From: Sulfurospirillaceae bacterium
GTDB taxonomy: Bacteria > Campylobacterota > Campylobacteria > Campylobacterales > Sulfurospirillaceae
NCBI GenBank assembly: GCA_028684065.1
Contig: JAQUGO010000001.1
Span: 488,843-552,842, forward strand
DNA length: 64,000 nucleotides
Direction: 5' to 3'
Part shown: piece after piece, positions 37,243-45,467 of the stretch
Layout of the letters: every line of letters begins with the position of its first letter
Numbering within the stretch: the first letter of the stretch is position 1
Position numbers and translations under genes: made by a program
Notes under the pieces: generated by a model
Told to the model about the DNA's origin: nothing
The model's input: only the letters and a program-made list of their open reading frames with translations
Databases searched by the model: none

Positions 37243-38454
37243 TATTGCATTACCTGCCACAAAGCCACTCGCCCATGCAAAATGCAGATTATACCCACCA
37301 CAATCGCCATCGACATCGAGCACTTCGCCTGAAAAATAAAGATTTTTAACGATTTTTGATTCAAAACTCTCAGGATTAATCTCACGCACATCCACGCCAC
37401 CTGCAGTTACTTCCGCACTTCCAAAGCCTTTGGTATCGTTTACATGTAAGCTTATGTGCTTTAGAGCATACGCCAATTTTTTAATTTCTTTCATCCCTAA
37501 CATGGAAGCGTTAAGGATAGATTTGGGTAAGGCGGCTTGTTGGATGATAAAAGGGGCTAATTTTTTATTGATAATGCCTTCTAACCACAACACTAAAGAT
37601 TTATCTTGTGCAAAGCTAAGGCGTTTTTGTAGTAAATTTTCTAGTTGCTCTTTGGAAAATTGGGGCATGATATCGAGCATCACATGAACGCTTCGTTTGA
37701 GCGATATTGCCAATGAAATTTCTCTACTGACATCTAAAACTGCACTTCCCGATAAGCCATAATGAGTAAAAAGAAGGTCCCCCACGGCACTTTTCTTTTT
37801 CTCACCTTCTATAATAACCGCAATTTCCCCTTCTACTTTCACACCACTGAGCGCTTGAATGCTTTTTTCTTCACACACGATTTGCACTAAAGAAGGGTGC
37901 GGATTTATCAGTGTATGACCCATTTTCTTGGCAAATACATAACCACTTTCACAACTACCTAATGTGGGCATTGCAAGCCCACCTGTAGCGACAAGACATG
38001 CATCAAAAAGATGTGTAGCATTGTTGACATGTAAACAAAATTTCTCGCCATTTTTTTCAAGAGAAACAACTTCACTCTCTAAAAAAAATTGTACCCCTAG
38101 TTGACGGCAAAAGTGTACGAGCATATCTACAACCGTAGACGATTGATGATTCATAGGATAAAGTCTACCCTTTTCACCTTCACGTACTTCAAGGCCAAGT
38201 TCTCTAAAATAGTTAACACATTTAGCACTTCCAAAACGGCTGAGTGTTGCATTAATAAAACGAGGTTGCATGGAGTGGTAATGTTCTGTATTAATATTTT
38301 GGTTGGTGATATTACAACGACCATTACCCGTGGCTAAAATCTTGCGGCCTAGTTTTGCATTTTTCTCAAATACACTGACATGTAAGCCTCGTTTTGAAGC
38401 CTCAATGGCCGCTACTAGACCCGAAGCTCCCGCACCAATAATCGCAAGATTCAT
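37231..38454 (-). CDS. BaiN/HI0933-family FAD-dependent oxidoreductase
   Basis: A 407-residue flavoprotein. The FAD-binding GxGxxG is at the N-terminus (AIIGAGASGLVAAIEASKRG, followed by the acidic VFEK). The family's ILATGNGRCNITN is near residue 55, and the C-terminal GGYNLHFAWASGFVAGNAIG closes the FAD site. The family is common in bacteria and poorly characterised; a member, BaiN, acts on bile acid intermediates, but most are of unknown substrate. It overlaps the CvfB-like gene by 4 bases. Three copies of the repeated ACATGT word lie in this gene (read as LHV in each), an unusual density. Confidence 0.85.
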   Translation of the reverse strand: MNLAIIGAGASGLVAAIEASKRGLHVSVFEKNAKLGRKILATGNGRCNITNQNINTEHYHSMQPRFINATLSRFGSAKCVNYFRELGLEVREGEKGRLYPMNHQSSTVVDMLVHFCRQLGVQFFLESEVVSLEKNGEKFCLHVNNATHLFDACLVATGGLAMPTLGSCESGYVFAKKMGHTLINPHPSLVQIVCEEKSIQALSGVKVEGEIAVIIEGEKKKSAVGDLLFTHYGLSGSAVLDVSREISLAISLKRSVHVMLDIMPQFSKEQLENLLQKRLSFAQDKSLVLWLEGIINKKLAPFIIQQAALPKSILNASMLGMKEIKKLAYALKHISLHVNDTKGFGSAEVTAGGVDVREINPESFESKIVKNLYFSGEVLDVDGDCGGYNLHFAWASGFVAGNAIGKR

Positions 38455-39293
38455 AACAGGCGCATACCTTCATTACTGAGAACAATTTTATTCTCTTCTC
38501 TTAATTTAGTGAGTGCTCGCTTATATGTTTTTCGACTTAAGCCAAAGGTTTTATGAATTTCTTCAGGATCTGTTTTATAATTGAGTGGTAAACTCCCACC
38601 CTCTTCTTTGAGTACAGAGAGAATTTTTTCGCTAGCAAAACTCTCACTTTTATCTGCACCAATAGGTTGCAAAGCAATATCTAATTTACCATCATGACGC
38701 AAAGTTTTGATATAACCCTCTTTAAACTCGCCTACCGCAATAGACTCAAAAATCTCATTATGGAAAATCAATCCATCGTAAAGATTATTGACAATCACTT
38801 TATAACCAAGCGGGGTTTTTTCACGTACTAGCAGGTCTACTTTTTGATTGAGTGTGAGTTCTGTAAAATCTTTTTTGAGATAAGATGCATATTTGTGTGA
38901 ACCAATAACACGTCCTGTTTCATCATCAATGCACACACGAAGCACAAACTTCATACCCACTCTAAAAGGAATTTTTTGAAGCGCTTTGGGTACAAATAAA
39001 TCTTTAGGCAATCCCCAATCCACAAAAGCACCAAAGGTTGTCACATCCACTACTTCAAAGTAACCAAATTCATCCGCCACTGCAAAAGGAAATACGGTTG
39101 AGGCAACGATGCGATCTTCTGAATCGGTATACACAAAGACATCGACCTCATCACCATCCACCATTGCTTCGGTAATGTATTGGTTGGGGAGTAAAACTTC
39201 ATCCCCATCTAAAGAGTTTAGATAAGCACCATGGTCTGTACGTCTTGCAATCACTAAACGATTTTTTTCGCCAATTCTAAGATATTCATTCAT
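38451..39293 (-). CDS. CvfB-like S1 RNA-binding protein
   Basis: A 280-residue protein with several S1-like modules: YLRIGEKNRLVIARRTDHGAYLNSLDGDEVLLPN at the N-terminus, then GYFEVVDVTTFGAFVDWGLPKDLFVPK (a clear S1 domain) and a third OB-like segment near residues 150-205. The C-terminal about 60 residues form a winged helix (DPEEIHKTFGLSRKTYKRALTKLREE). This architecture matches CvfB (YitL), an RNA-binding regulator of virulence and stress genes in Staphylococcus. It lies between the flavoprotein and a DUF2721 gene, overlapping each by 4 bases, so the three minus-strand genes form one translational unit. Role in Campylobacterota unknown. Confidence 0.85.
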   Translation of the reverse strand: MNEYLRIGEKNRLVIARRTDHGAYLNSLDGDEVLLPNQYITEAMVDGDEVDVFVYTDSEDRIVASTVFPFAVADEFGYFEVVDVTTFGAFVDWGLPKDLFVPKALQKIPFRVGMKFVLRVCIDDETGRVIGSHKYASYLKKDFTELTLNQKVDLLVREKTPLGYKVIVNNLYDGLIFHNEIFESIAVGEFKEGYIKTLRHDGKLDIALQPIGADKSESFASEKILSVLKEEGGSLPLNYKTDPEEIHKTFGLSRKTYKRALTKLREENKIVLSNEGMRLL

Positions 39294-39709
39294 TCTTTTT
39301 TTGCCTTATCCTTACTGCACTTTTTGCGCATATCACCAAGTTCTAAGTTGAGTGCTTTGGTTGAAAGTGCCACTTCAATAAGAGAAGCCACCAAAGAGAT
39401 ACACATTGAAATTAAACTAAGTCCAAATATTTTTTTCCCGATTTCCAAATATCCTAAAAAAAGTCCAAACATTGAAATCGTACACAATAAAATTGAAAAA
39501 ACACCAAAAATCTGCATCCACTTCGTTAGTTCCACACGTTGCTTTAGATTTTCTATTTGTGCCGCTTGCTCACAAGATTCGTGCTCTTTTGATTGGTGAT
39601 TTAACATCCGAATGAGTTGGGAAATAGCTAAAAAACGGTTAGTATACGCCAAAAGTAGTAATGAAACCGCAGGGAATAAAAGGGCTGGTGTTGAAATTTC
39701 AATTTCCAT
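39290..39709 (-). CDS. DUF2721 membrane protein (copy 1)
   Basis: A 139-residue inner-membrane protein with an N-terminal span (ISTPALLFPAVSLLLLAYTNRFLAI), a charged segment with QxxxQ pattern (QIENLKQRVELTKWMQIFGV), and two further spans (FSILLCTISMFGLFLGY and GLSLISMCISLVASLIEVALS). DUF2721 has no established function; members are found beside many unrelated genes. It is the first gene of the CvfB/flavoprotein unit. A close paralogue lies 3.1 kb away on the same strand (42801-43199), on the other side of mutS7. Many residues in the two are the same, including ELTKWMQIFGV and MFGLFLGY. Confidence 0.85.
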   Translation of the reverse strand: MEIEISTPALLFPAVSLLLLAYTNRFLAISQLIRMLNHQSKEHESCEQAAQIENLKQRVELTKWMQIFGVFSILLCTISMFGLFLGYLEIGKKIFGLSLISMCISLVASLIEVALSTKALNLELGDMRKKCSKDKAKKE

Positions 39710-39837
39710 ACGTATCCTTATTAAAAATATTGACTTATTTTACCCTATTCCACCCAAATGAGTGCTTTATCTCAAACCAAACTTTATGCTTCGATTTTGT
39801 ATAATAAACTACCTTAGTGGCGAGGATGTAGAATTTT

Positions 39838-42771
39838 ATGGTAGAGAATATCGCAACATTACTCAATTCTAAAGAAAAATTGCTCACCGAAACTTATTTT
39901 GATTTGCAGCTTTTTTTTGAAGAAAAGTATGGGAAGAATACGATTGTTTTTATGGAAATAGGCTCATTTTTTGAAACCTATGAGGTCAACAACGAAGCAC
40001 ACCAAATTGGCAAAGCCAAGGAAGTTAGTGAGCTTTTAAACATCCAGCTTACCCGCAAAAATAAATCTATCATTGAAAATTCCCTTCAAAATCCTCTCCT
40101 TGCAGGTATTCCTTCCGTTTCACTGGACAGGTATTTAAACCGCATCGTACAAACCAAAAAATACACCGTTGTATTAGTGCGCCAAAAAGGCGAACCGCCT
40201 CATGTAAAACGCTATATTTCTAATATCATAAGCCCTGGTACCAACTTTGATTACCTCATAGAATCAAGCGAAAACTATCTTGTTTCTTTACTGATTGACT
40301 GCAACCATCAGATTTATTCTGTGGGCTATTCGGCGATTGATGTCACCACGGGAAAAACAATGATAAACGAAATTCATGGAACGAGAGAAGATAAAACTTA
40401 TGCTCTTGATGAGATTTTCAACCTTTTACAAACCTATAAAACCAGTGAACTGGTACTGACGTTTAATAGTGAAAGCATTGATAAAGAGTGGGTGCAAAAC
40501 TACCTTGAAATCACCCCCAGTGTGGCACACTCTCACAATAAAACACGTCTCAAAATCGCCTATCAAAATGAACTTTTTGCACGCATTTACGCTATTCGCT
40601 CTTTATTGACACCCATAGAATATCTTGATATCGAGCGCTATCCTTATGCAAGTGAATCGCTGGCTATTTTATGTGAATTTATCATCGAGCATGATGCTAA
40701 TATCATTGAAAAAATGAATCGCCCCATTTTACTGGGCAATAGTCGTTACATGTACATCGGTAACAATGCGCTTGAGCAACTGGGCATTATCTCTAAAAAT
40801 CCAACAGAGATGACCCTGCTTTCGCTCATCGACCAAACCTCAACGGCTATTGGAAAGCGCCTGTTAAAAGAGCGATTGCTCAATCCTATTTGCGATATTA
40901 AAACCCTCAATGAACGCTTCGATTTGAGTGAGCAGCTGCTTAAAGATTATAAGAAATTTGAAATAGCCCTTAAACAAGTGTATGATTTGGAGCGTATTTT
41001 ACGACGTATTGCGCTTAAAAAATTGCACCCACTCGAGCTTGATTATCTGAATACCTCACTTGAATCTATCTTAGAGATTTTTAAAGAGGCTCGTTTTAAA
41101 AAAATAGCCACACCCAAAGATTTATTGGATGAGAGTGAAGCGCTTTTCACTATGCTTCAAAATACGTTTTTACTCGATAGTTGTGCAAAGTTTCGAAAAG
41201 ATCAAATCAATGAAAATATCTTCGTACATGGTATCTATCCGCAAATTGATAAAATGCAAACTACCAAACAAGCGCGTTTAGGTGTTCTTGAAATTATCGT
41301 CGAACACATTGCTAGTTTGTTTGAAGATAATAATAAATCCACCTTAAGCATTGATTGGCTCGAGAGCGAGGGATACTATATTTCCATGAGTAAAAACCGT
41401 TTTGCGATGATTGAAGAGCGTTTGATGCAAAGCTTTGTTACCATCGAAGACCAACATCATTTCTTTAAAGATTTCACCTTCCGGCATCTTAAAAATAGTG
41501 TCAAGATTACCGCACCTATCATTGAAGAGATTTCGCAAGAGATTACTTTAAGCACCGTACAGATGATAGCTTTAGTGAAACAGCGCTACGATGAGATACT
41601 CGATACCATAGAGACACATTATTCATTGACTTTGGAGCATTTAATCGCCTTTGTGGGTACCCTTGATGTTGCCATTAGCAATGCCAAATGCGCCGCACTA
41701 TTTAGCTATGCTAGACCGCACATTCTTCCACTGACCGATAAAGAACGTTTTGTCGAAGCCATTGGTCTTCGTCATCCTTTGATTGAATCACGTGAGGAAA
41801 ACGGTATCTATATTCCTAATGATATTTTCTTAGGTACAATTCCAAAAGAACTTTCGCACGACCATATTACCCTTGAAAATACGCGGGAAAAAGAGGTTCA
41901 AGGGGTACTTTTATATGGCATTAACTCCAGTGGCAAATCTTCCTTAATGAAAAGTCTAGGCATTGCTGTCATTATGGCACAAGCAGGATTTTTCGTGCCT
42001 TGTGCTTCTATGCGCTTTACACTTTTTGACAAGATTTTTACACGTATCGTAAGCCATGATAATCTTTACAAAGGTCTTTCAACCTTTACCGTGGAAATGT
42101 TGGAGCTTAAAAATATTTTCAACCGAGCTTCCACAAACTCTTTAGTCTTAGGCGATGAAATCAGCCATGGCACAGAAACCGAATCCGCCCTTGCCATTGT
42201 GGCAAGTGCCATTAAAAAACTAAGTAACCTAGGTTCACTTTTTGTTTTTGCAACCCATCTTCATCAATTAGGGCAATTAAGTCTTATCACGGAGCTTAAA
42301 AAAATAATTTCCTTGCATTTAGGGGTCAGTTATGATGAAGAAAATGACAAGCTCATCTACAATCGCAAACTTGAACTAGGAAGTGGCAGCTCTTTATACG
42401 GTCTTGAATTTGCCAAATCGTTGCATATGGATAAGGAGTTTATTACCACCGCTTACGAAATTCGCCGCGAAATGGCGGGAGAATTTGGCGAAGTAGAACT
42501 GCTGAAAAAGAAAAAACGCAGCAAGTACAATAAAAATCTCTACCTTGCCAAATGTGCCCTATGCGATGAGAGTGTCGATGAAGTCCATCATATAAAAGCG
42601 CAAGAAAGTTCTGATGAAAATGGCAATATCGAACACTTTCATCAAAATCACCGCTACAACTTAATACCACTGTGCAGTAAACACCACAAAATGGTACATG
42701 AGGGCAAAATCATCATCAATGGCTTTGTCATGAGTTCAGAAGGACTAAAGCTTCATTTTGAAGAGAAATAA
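39838..42771 (+). CDS. MutS7-type mismatch repair protein with C-terminal HNH nuclease domain
   Basis: A 977-residue MutS homologue. The mismatch-recognition domain is intact, with GSFFETYE giving the Phe-X-Glu motif near residue 43. Connector, lever and clamp regions follow. The ATPase has Walker A GINSSGKS at 694-701, [14 protein letters not shown], Walker [13 protein letters not shown], and ATHLHQL. After a basic linker ([11 protein letters not shown]) an HNH domain has CxxC at Cys906/Cys909, His917/His918, and Cys946 with His949/His950. This architecture is known for MutS7 proteins of some Epsilonproteobacteria, octocoral mitochondria and giant viruses. The HNH may cut the strand as MutH/MutL would, giving a one-protein repair system. 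Divergent from DUF2721 copy 1. One CGTTACATGTAC word copy lies inside. Confidence 0.87.
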   Translation: MVENIATLLNSKEKLLTETYFDLQLFFEEKYGKNTIVFMEIGSFFETYEVNNEAHQIGKAKEVSELLNIQLTRKNKSIIENSLQNPLLAGIPSVSLDRYLNRIVQTKKYTVVLVRQKGEPPHVKRYISNIISPGTNFDYLIESSENYLVSLLIDCNHQIYSVGYSAIDVTTGKTMINEIHGTREDKTYALDEIFNLLQTYKTSELVLTFNSESIDKEWVQNYLEITPSVAHSHNKTRLKIAYQNELFARIYAIRSLLTPIEYLDIERYPYASESLAILCEFIIEHDANIIEKMNRPILLGNSRYMYIGNNALEQLGIISKNPTEMTLLSLIDQTSTAIGKRLLKERLLNPICDIKTLNERFDLSEQLLKDYKKFEIALKQVYDLERILRRIALKKLHPLELDYLNTSLESILEIFKEARFKKIATPKDLLDESEALFTMLQNTFLLDSCAKFRKDQINENIFVHGIYPQIDKMQTTKQARLGVLEIIVEHIASLFEDNNKSTLSIDWLESEGYYISMSKNRFAMIEERLMQSFVTIEDQHHFFKDFTFRHLKNSVKITAPIIEEISQEITLSTVQMIALVKQRYDEILDTIETHYSLTLEHLIAFVGTLDVAISNAKCAALFSYARPHILPLTDKERFVEAIGLRHPLIESREENGIYIPNDIFLGTIPKELSHDHITLENTREKEVQGVLLYGINSSGKSSLMKSLGIAVIMAQAGFFVPCASMRFTLFDKIFTRIVSHDNLYKGLSTFTVEMLELKNIFNRASTNSLVLGDEISHGTETESALAIVASAIKKLSNLGSLFVFATHLHQLGQLSLITELKKIISLHLGVSYDEENDKLIYNRKLELGSGSSLYGLEFAKSLHMDKEFITTAYEIRREMAGEFGEVELLKKKKRSKYNKNLYLAKCALCDESVDEVHHIKAQESSDENGNIEHFHQNHRYNLIPLCSKHHKMVHEGKIIINGFVMSSEGLKLHFEEK

Positions 42772-42800
42772 AGCCTTTTGAACCTTTACATGTAAGCTCG

Positions 42801-43199
42801 TTAACGCTTATTGTTTTCTTCGTGTAAATCACTCAATTCAACATTAAGTGCTCTTGTGGAGACAGACATTTCCATAAGCGAAATGATGAGCGATACACAC
42901 ATTACTAGCATACTTACAGCAAATACTATTTTACTTAAGGCACTGTACCCAAGAAAGAGTCCGAACATCGCGAGTGTACATAATAAAATAGACATCACAC
43001 CAAAAATTTGCATCCATTTAGTCAATTCCAGTCGGTATTTTAAATTTTTAATCTGCTCATTTTGCCCAAAGCTATTTTGGTCTTGACGATGTAACATGCG
43101 CGCCAACTGTGCGGTTGCCAGAAAACGATTAGTGTAAACTAACAGTAATAACGAAAGAGCAGGGAACAAAAGTGCCGGTGTTGAGATTCCAAATTCCAT
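42801..43199 (-). CDS. DUF2721 membrane protein (copy 2)
   Basis: A 132-residue membrane protein and close paralogue of the copy at 39290-39709: STPALLFPALSLLLLVYTNRFLA, LELTKWMQIFGVMSILLC and MFGLFLGY are shared. Three membrane spans are visible; the loop between spans 1 and 2 is charged (RQDQNSFGQNEQIKNLKYR). A TATAAT at 43253-43258 on the minus strand could be its promoter, about 54 bases upstream. Function unknown. The two copies stand on the same strand and flank mutS7, so recombination between them could remove mutS7 and one copy. Confidence 0.85.
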   Translation of the reverse strand: MEFGISTPALLFPALSLLLLVYTNRFLATAQLARMLHRQDQNSFGQNEQIKNLKYRLELTKWMQIFGVMSILLCTLAMFGLFLGYSALSKIVFAVSMLVMCVSLIISLMEMSVSTRALNVELSDLHEENNKR

Positions 43200-43686
43200 A
43201 ATTCATCCTTTAAAAAAAATAATTTTTCATCATTAACTTTACTTAATAATTAATTATAGACATCTGAACAATCATTTAAAACTATGTTGTCTCATTGTCT
43301 TTACATGTAACGTATTAGACTGTTTTGAACGATAAGAGTGTTTGAAACAGTCTTTTGGCAAGTTTAGATAGATGTGCTCAAAAACTACAAGAATTTTTTA
43401 ACTCTTCTCACATTTGAGCTTGAAAGCTCTGTAATAAAATGAATTTTTCAATGACAAAAGGGTTAATAAGTTTAATATTATTTACGATTTAATCTCAACG
43501 ATATTTGTTTTAAGAATACTTTTAAGAAAACCGCTCATTTTTTTTAGTGTATTTAGGCTATCTACTCTTGTCTTTTTAACATAGAAAAGATAGTAACAAT
43601 TTAATCTGTCGTGAACCTTGCTTGTATCAATAACAATAAATAAAGTTGTCACCTATACTGAGAGCACACGTTGTATAAACAACTTT
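43200..43686. other. 487-base noncoding gap with hairpins and one repeated-word site
   Basis: I find no convincing coding sequence. The right end of the gap contains a terminator-like structure for the DJ-1 gene (AAAGTTGT near 43641 with ACAACTTT near 43676, minus strand, followed by T-rich DNA). At 43318-43352 GACTGTTT and AAACAGTC form an 8-base stem with partial extension. A CTTTACATGTAAC word copy is at 43301-43310. The minus-strand TATAAT (43253-43258) serves the DUF2721 copy 2 gene. A small RNA from the hairpin cannot be excluded. Confidence 0.5.
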
Positions 43687-44235
43687 TTATGCGGTAAGCA
43701 GTAAATCTTTTTGCAGTTTTTCGGAGGCTTCTTTGGAAAGTAAAATTTCTACCAAAGCTATTGCAAAAACCATGGCTGTTCTAGGCCCTTTAGAAGTAGT
43801 GATATTTGCATCGCGTACCACATCTACATCACTTTTATAGCCTTGATGGTCAATTGTAACTTCAAAAGAAGGATAACATGTATAACTATTTTTCAAAACA
43901 CCCGCTGTTTTGAGTGCAAGCGGGGCCGCACAAATGGCTGCAATTGGTTTATGCCTTGCATCAAATGCTTGTAGCATTGTTTGTACACGCAAATCAGCTG
44001 CTAAATTTGTTGCACCAGGAAGGCCCCCTGGTAAGACAATCATATCAAAGGCATCAGCATTGCAATTATCTAAGAAAGCATTTGTTGTAATTTCTATGCC
44101 ATGTGCTCCCATGACGTGTTCATCACGAAGAGAAGCCATCACCACTTCAATACCTGCTCGTCTTAAAATATCAACCACCGTAATGGCCTCAATTTCTTCA
44201 AATCCAGTAGCAATTGGGATGATAACTTTTGGCAT
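43687..44235 (-). CDS. DJ-1/PfpI family protein
   Basis: A 182-residue protein of the DJ-1 branch (YajL/ThiJ/PARK7 type). Motifs are PIATGFEEIEA with the conserved acidic residue near position 13-14, VLPGGLPGATNL, and AAICAAPLAL with the nucleophilic Cys102 at the elbow. YajL-type proteins act as chaperones or glyoxalases/deglycases and protect against oxidation and methylglyoxal; the claim of protein deglycation is disputed. It follows efp with a 14-base gap and is probably co-transcribed with it. The length fits the family. Confidence 0.9.
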   Translation of the reverse strand: MPKVIIPIATGFEEIEAITVVDILRRAGIEVVMASLRDEHVMGAHGIEITTNAFLDNCNADAFDMIVLPGGLPGATNLAADLRVQTMLQAFDARHKPIAAICAAPLALKTAGVLKNSYTCYPSFEVTIDHQGYKSDVDVVRDANITTSKGPRTAMVFAIALVEILLSKEASEKLQKDLLLTA

Positions 44236-44249
44236 AGAAATCCTTTAAC

Positions 44250-44813
44250 TTATTTGACTTTTTCTAAGTATTCACCACGAACCGTATCAACTTTGATGAC
44301 ATCGCCTTCTAGGATATGAAAAGGGACCTGAACAACAGCACCACTTTCAAGCTTTGCAGGTTTTTTACCACCTTGTGAATCTCCCTTAAAATTTGGTGGA
44401 GTATCGATAATTTTTAGTTCAACAAATTGTGGTGCTTCAACACTGATTGGTTTGCCATTATGGTAAAGCATATCGACATTCATACCATCAATAATCCAAT
44501 CTGCCGCATCCCCTACTTGATCGTGTGTCAGTGCAATTTGCTCATATGTAACACTGTCCATAAATTGTAAAAAATCACCATCGTCGTATAAATATTGCAT
44601 GATTTTATCTTCAAGATGTGGTGTTTCACATTTATCACCTGCATGGAATGTTTTTTCAATCACTTTACCATCCATAAATGACTTAATTTTACAACGTACA
44701 AATGCCGCACCCTTACCTGGTTTAACATGTTGGTATTCAACGATTTTATACGGAACACCGTTCAATTCTATTTTTAACCCTTTTTTTAAATCGCCCATTC
44801 CTATAGAGGCCAT
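44250..44813 (-). CDS. efp: translation elongation factor P
   Basis: A 187-residue EF-P with three beta domains. It opens [45 protein letters not shown]; the lysine in PGKGAA lies at the position that is post-translationally modified in many bacteria. The C-terminal domain [50 protein letters not shown] is typical. EF-P relieves ribosome stalling at polyproline stretches. It is the first gene of a short unit with the DJ-1 gene, driven from the long A/T-rich gap upstream. No modification enzyme genes (epmA, epmB) are in this window. Confidence 0.96.
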   Translation of the reverse strand: MASIGMGDLKKGLKIELNGVPYKIVEYQHVKPGKGAAFVRCKIKSFMDGKVIEKTFHAGDKCETPHLEDKIMQYLYDDGDFLQFMDSVTYEQIALTHDQVGDAADWIIDGMNVDMLYHNGKPISVEAPQFVELKIIDTPPNFKGDSQGGKKPAKLESGAVVQVPFHILEGDVIKVDTVRGEYLEKVK

Positions 44814-45034
44814 TAAATTCTCCTACGTTTAGTTTTTAAGATTATATCAAAATAAAGTTTAGAAGAACCATTAAACTTTTTTTATACATAATGTTGTATA
44901 ATTTAACTGTTATTAAGTTTATAATATTCTTTAAATTATATATAAATACTGTTTTAATTATTAATATATAAATTAATATGTATATTTTATACAATTTAAT
45001 TTGTATTTAATACGTTTTTTATTATACTCTCTCA
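44814..45034. promoter_or_regulatory. very A/T-rich divergent region between efp and the HTH gene
   Basis: This 221-base gap is almost all A and T between about 44880 and 45020. TATACT at 45023-45028 is a -10 on the plus strand that would start transcription at or next to the ATG at 45035, so the HTH mRNA may be leaderless. Such DNA is often bound by nucleoid proteins and typical of recently acquired genes. Confidence 0.45.
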
Positions 45035-45283
45035 ATGAAAACTAGTGATATCATCAATCTTTTACATAATGCTATTGAGGCTGAAAACCTTGGGAAGAAA
45101 ATTTCTCAACAGAAGATGGCCGATACCTTTGGAATTTCTATGCGTACTTATCAAGAATGGAGACTTGGTAGCAGTGCACCTTTGGCAATTCCAGTGGTAT
45201 TTAATATGTTAGGAGCATTGAAAGATGAAGATATTATTAGATTAGTGCGTAAAATTAATGCCGGGCAAAAGGACGCTAGATGA
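45035..45283 (+). CDS. small helix-turn-helix DNA-binding protein
   Basis: An 82-residue protein with an XRE-like HTH at about residues 22-48: KISQQKMADTFGISMRTYQEWRLGSS, in which the recognition helix would be SMRTYQEWRLG. No other domain is visible. It may be leaderless: no ribosome-binding site precedes the ATG, and a -10 lies 7 bases upstream. Its stop overlaps the start of a 51-residue basic ORF by 4 bases (ATGA). Its target is unknown; it could control its own unit or the nearby efflux operon, but the operator-like palindrome at 50921 is far away and there is no evidence for a link. Confidence 0.72.
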   Translation: MKTSDIINLLHNAIEAENLGKKISQQKMADTFGISMRTYQEWRLGSSAPLAIPVVFNMLGALKDEDIIRLVRKINAGQKDAR

Positions 45284-45435
45284 CAAATCTGTCAGTAACT
45301 GAGAAATTAGCACTTGAAGAGGTATTTGAGTGTTTAAAGGACAAACATTGCAGAAAGAATCGTTTTACAAGTAAACGCTTGATATTTTATCGCCTAATGA
45401 AGATAGCGCGAAGGTTTTTCTTTGTAAGAAGATAA
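45280..45435 (+). CDS. 51-residue basic protein, hypothetical
   Basis: ATG at 45280 overlaps the HTH stop codon. The product begins MTNLSVTEKLALEEVFECLK and ends FYRLMKIARRFFFVRR, with many Lys and Arg in the second half and two cysteines. I do not recognise it. The coupling and the intact frame up to a bidirectional hairpin suggest a real gene, and small HTH plus small basic partner gene pairs occur in regulatory or toxin-antitoxin modules, but no toxin fold can be claimed. Confidence 0.45.
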   Translation: MTNLSVTEKLALEEVFECLKDKHCRKNRFTSKRLIFYRLMKIARRFFFVRR

Positions 45436-45460
45436 GGTTGAACGAACTTACCTTCTTACA
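45423..45460. terminator. strong bidirectional hairpin between HTH unit and efflux operon 3
   Basis: TGTAAGAAG-A-TAAGGTT and AACTTACCTTCTTACA pair with small mismatches around a five- to six-base loop. The left arm is in the 3' end of the 51-residue ORF and its stop codon. The right arm is the edge of a CTTACATGTAAGG word copy. It can stop transcription from both convergent units. Confidence 0.65.
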
Positions 45461-45467
45461 TGTAAGG

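Noticed and set aside
39838..42771. Classical MutS1 or MutS2
   Set aside because: MutS1 lacks a C-terminal HNH. MutS2 lacks the mismatch-recognition domain and ends in a Smr domain. The combination seen here fits MutS7.
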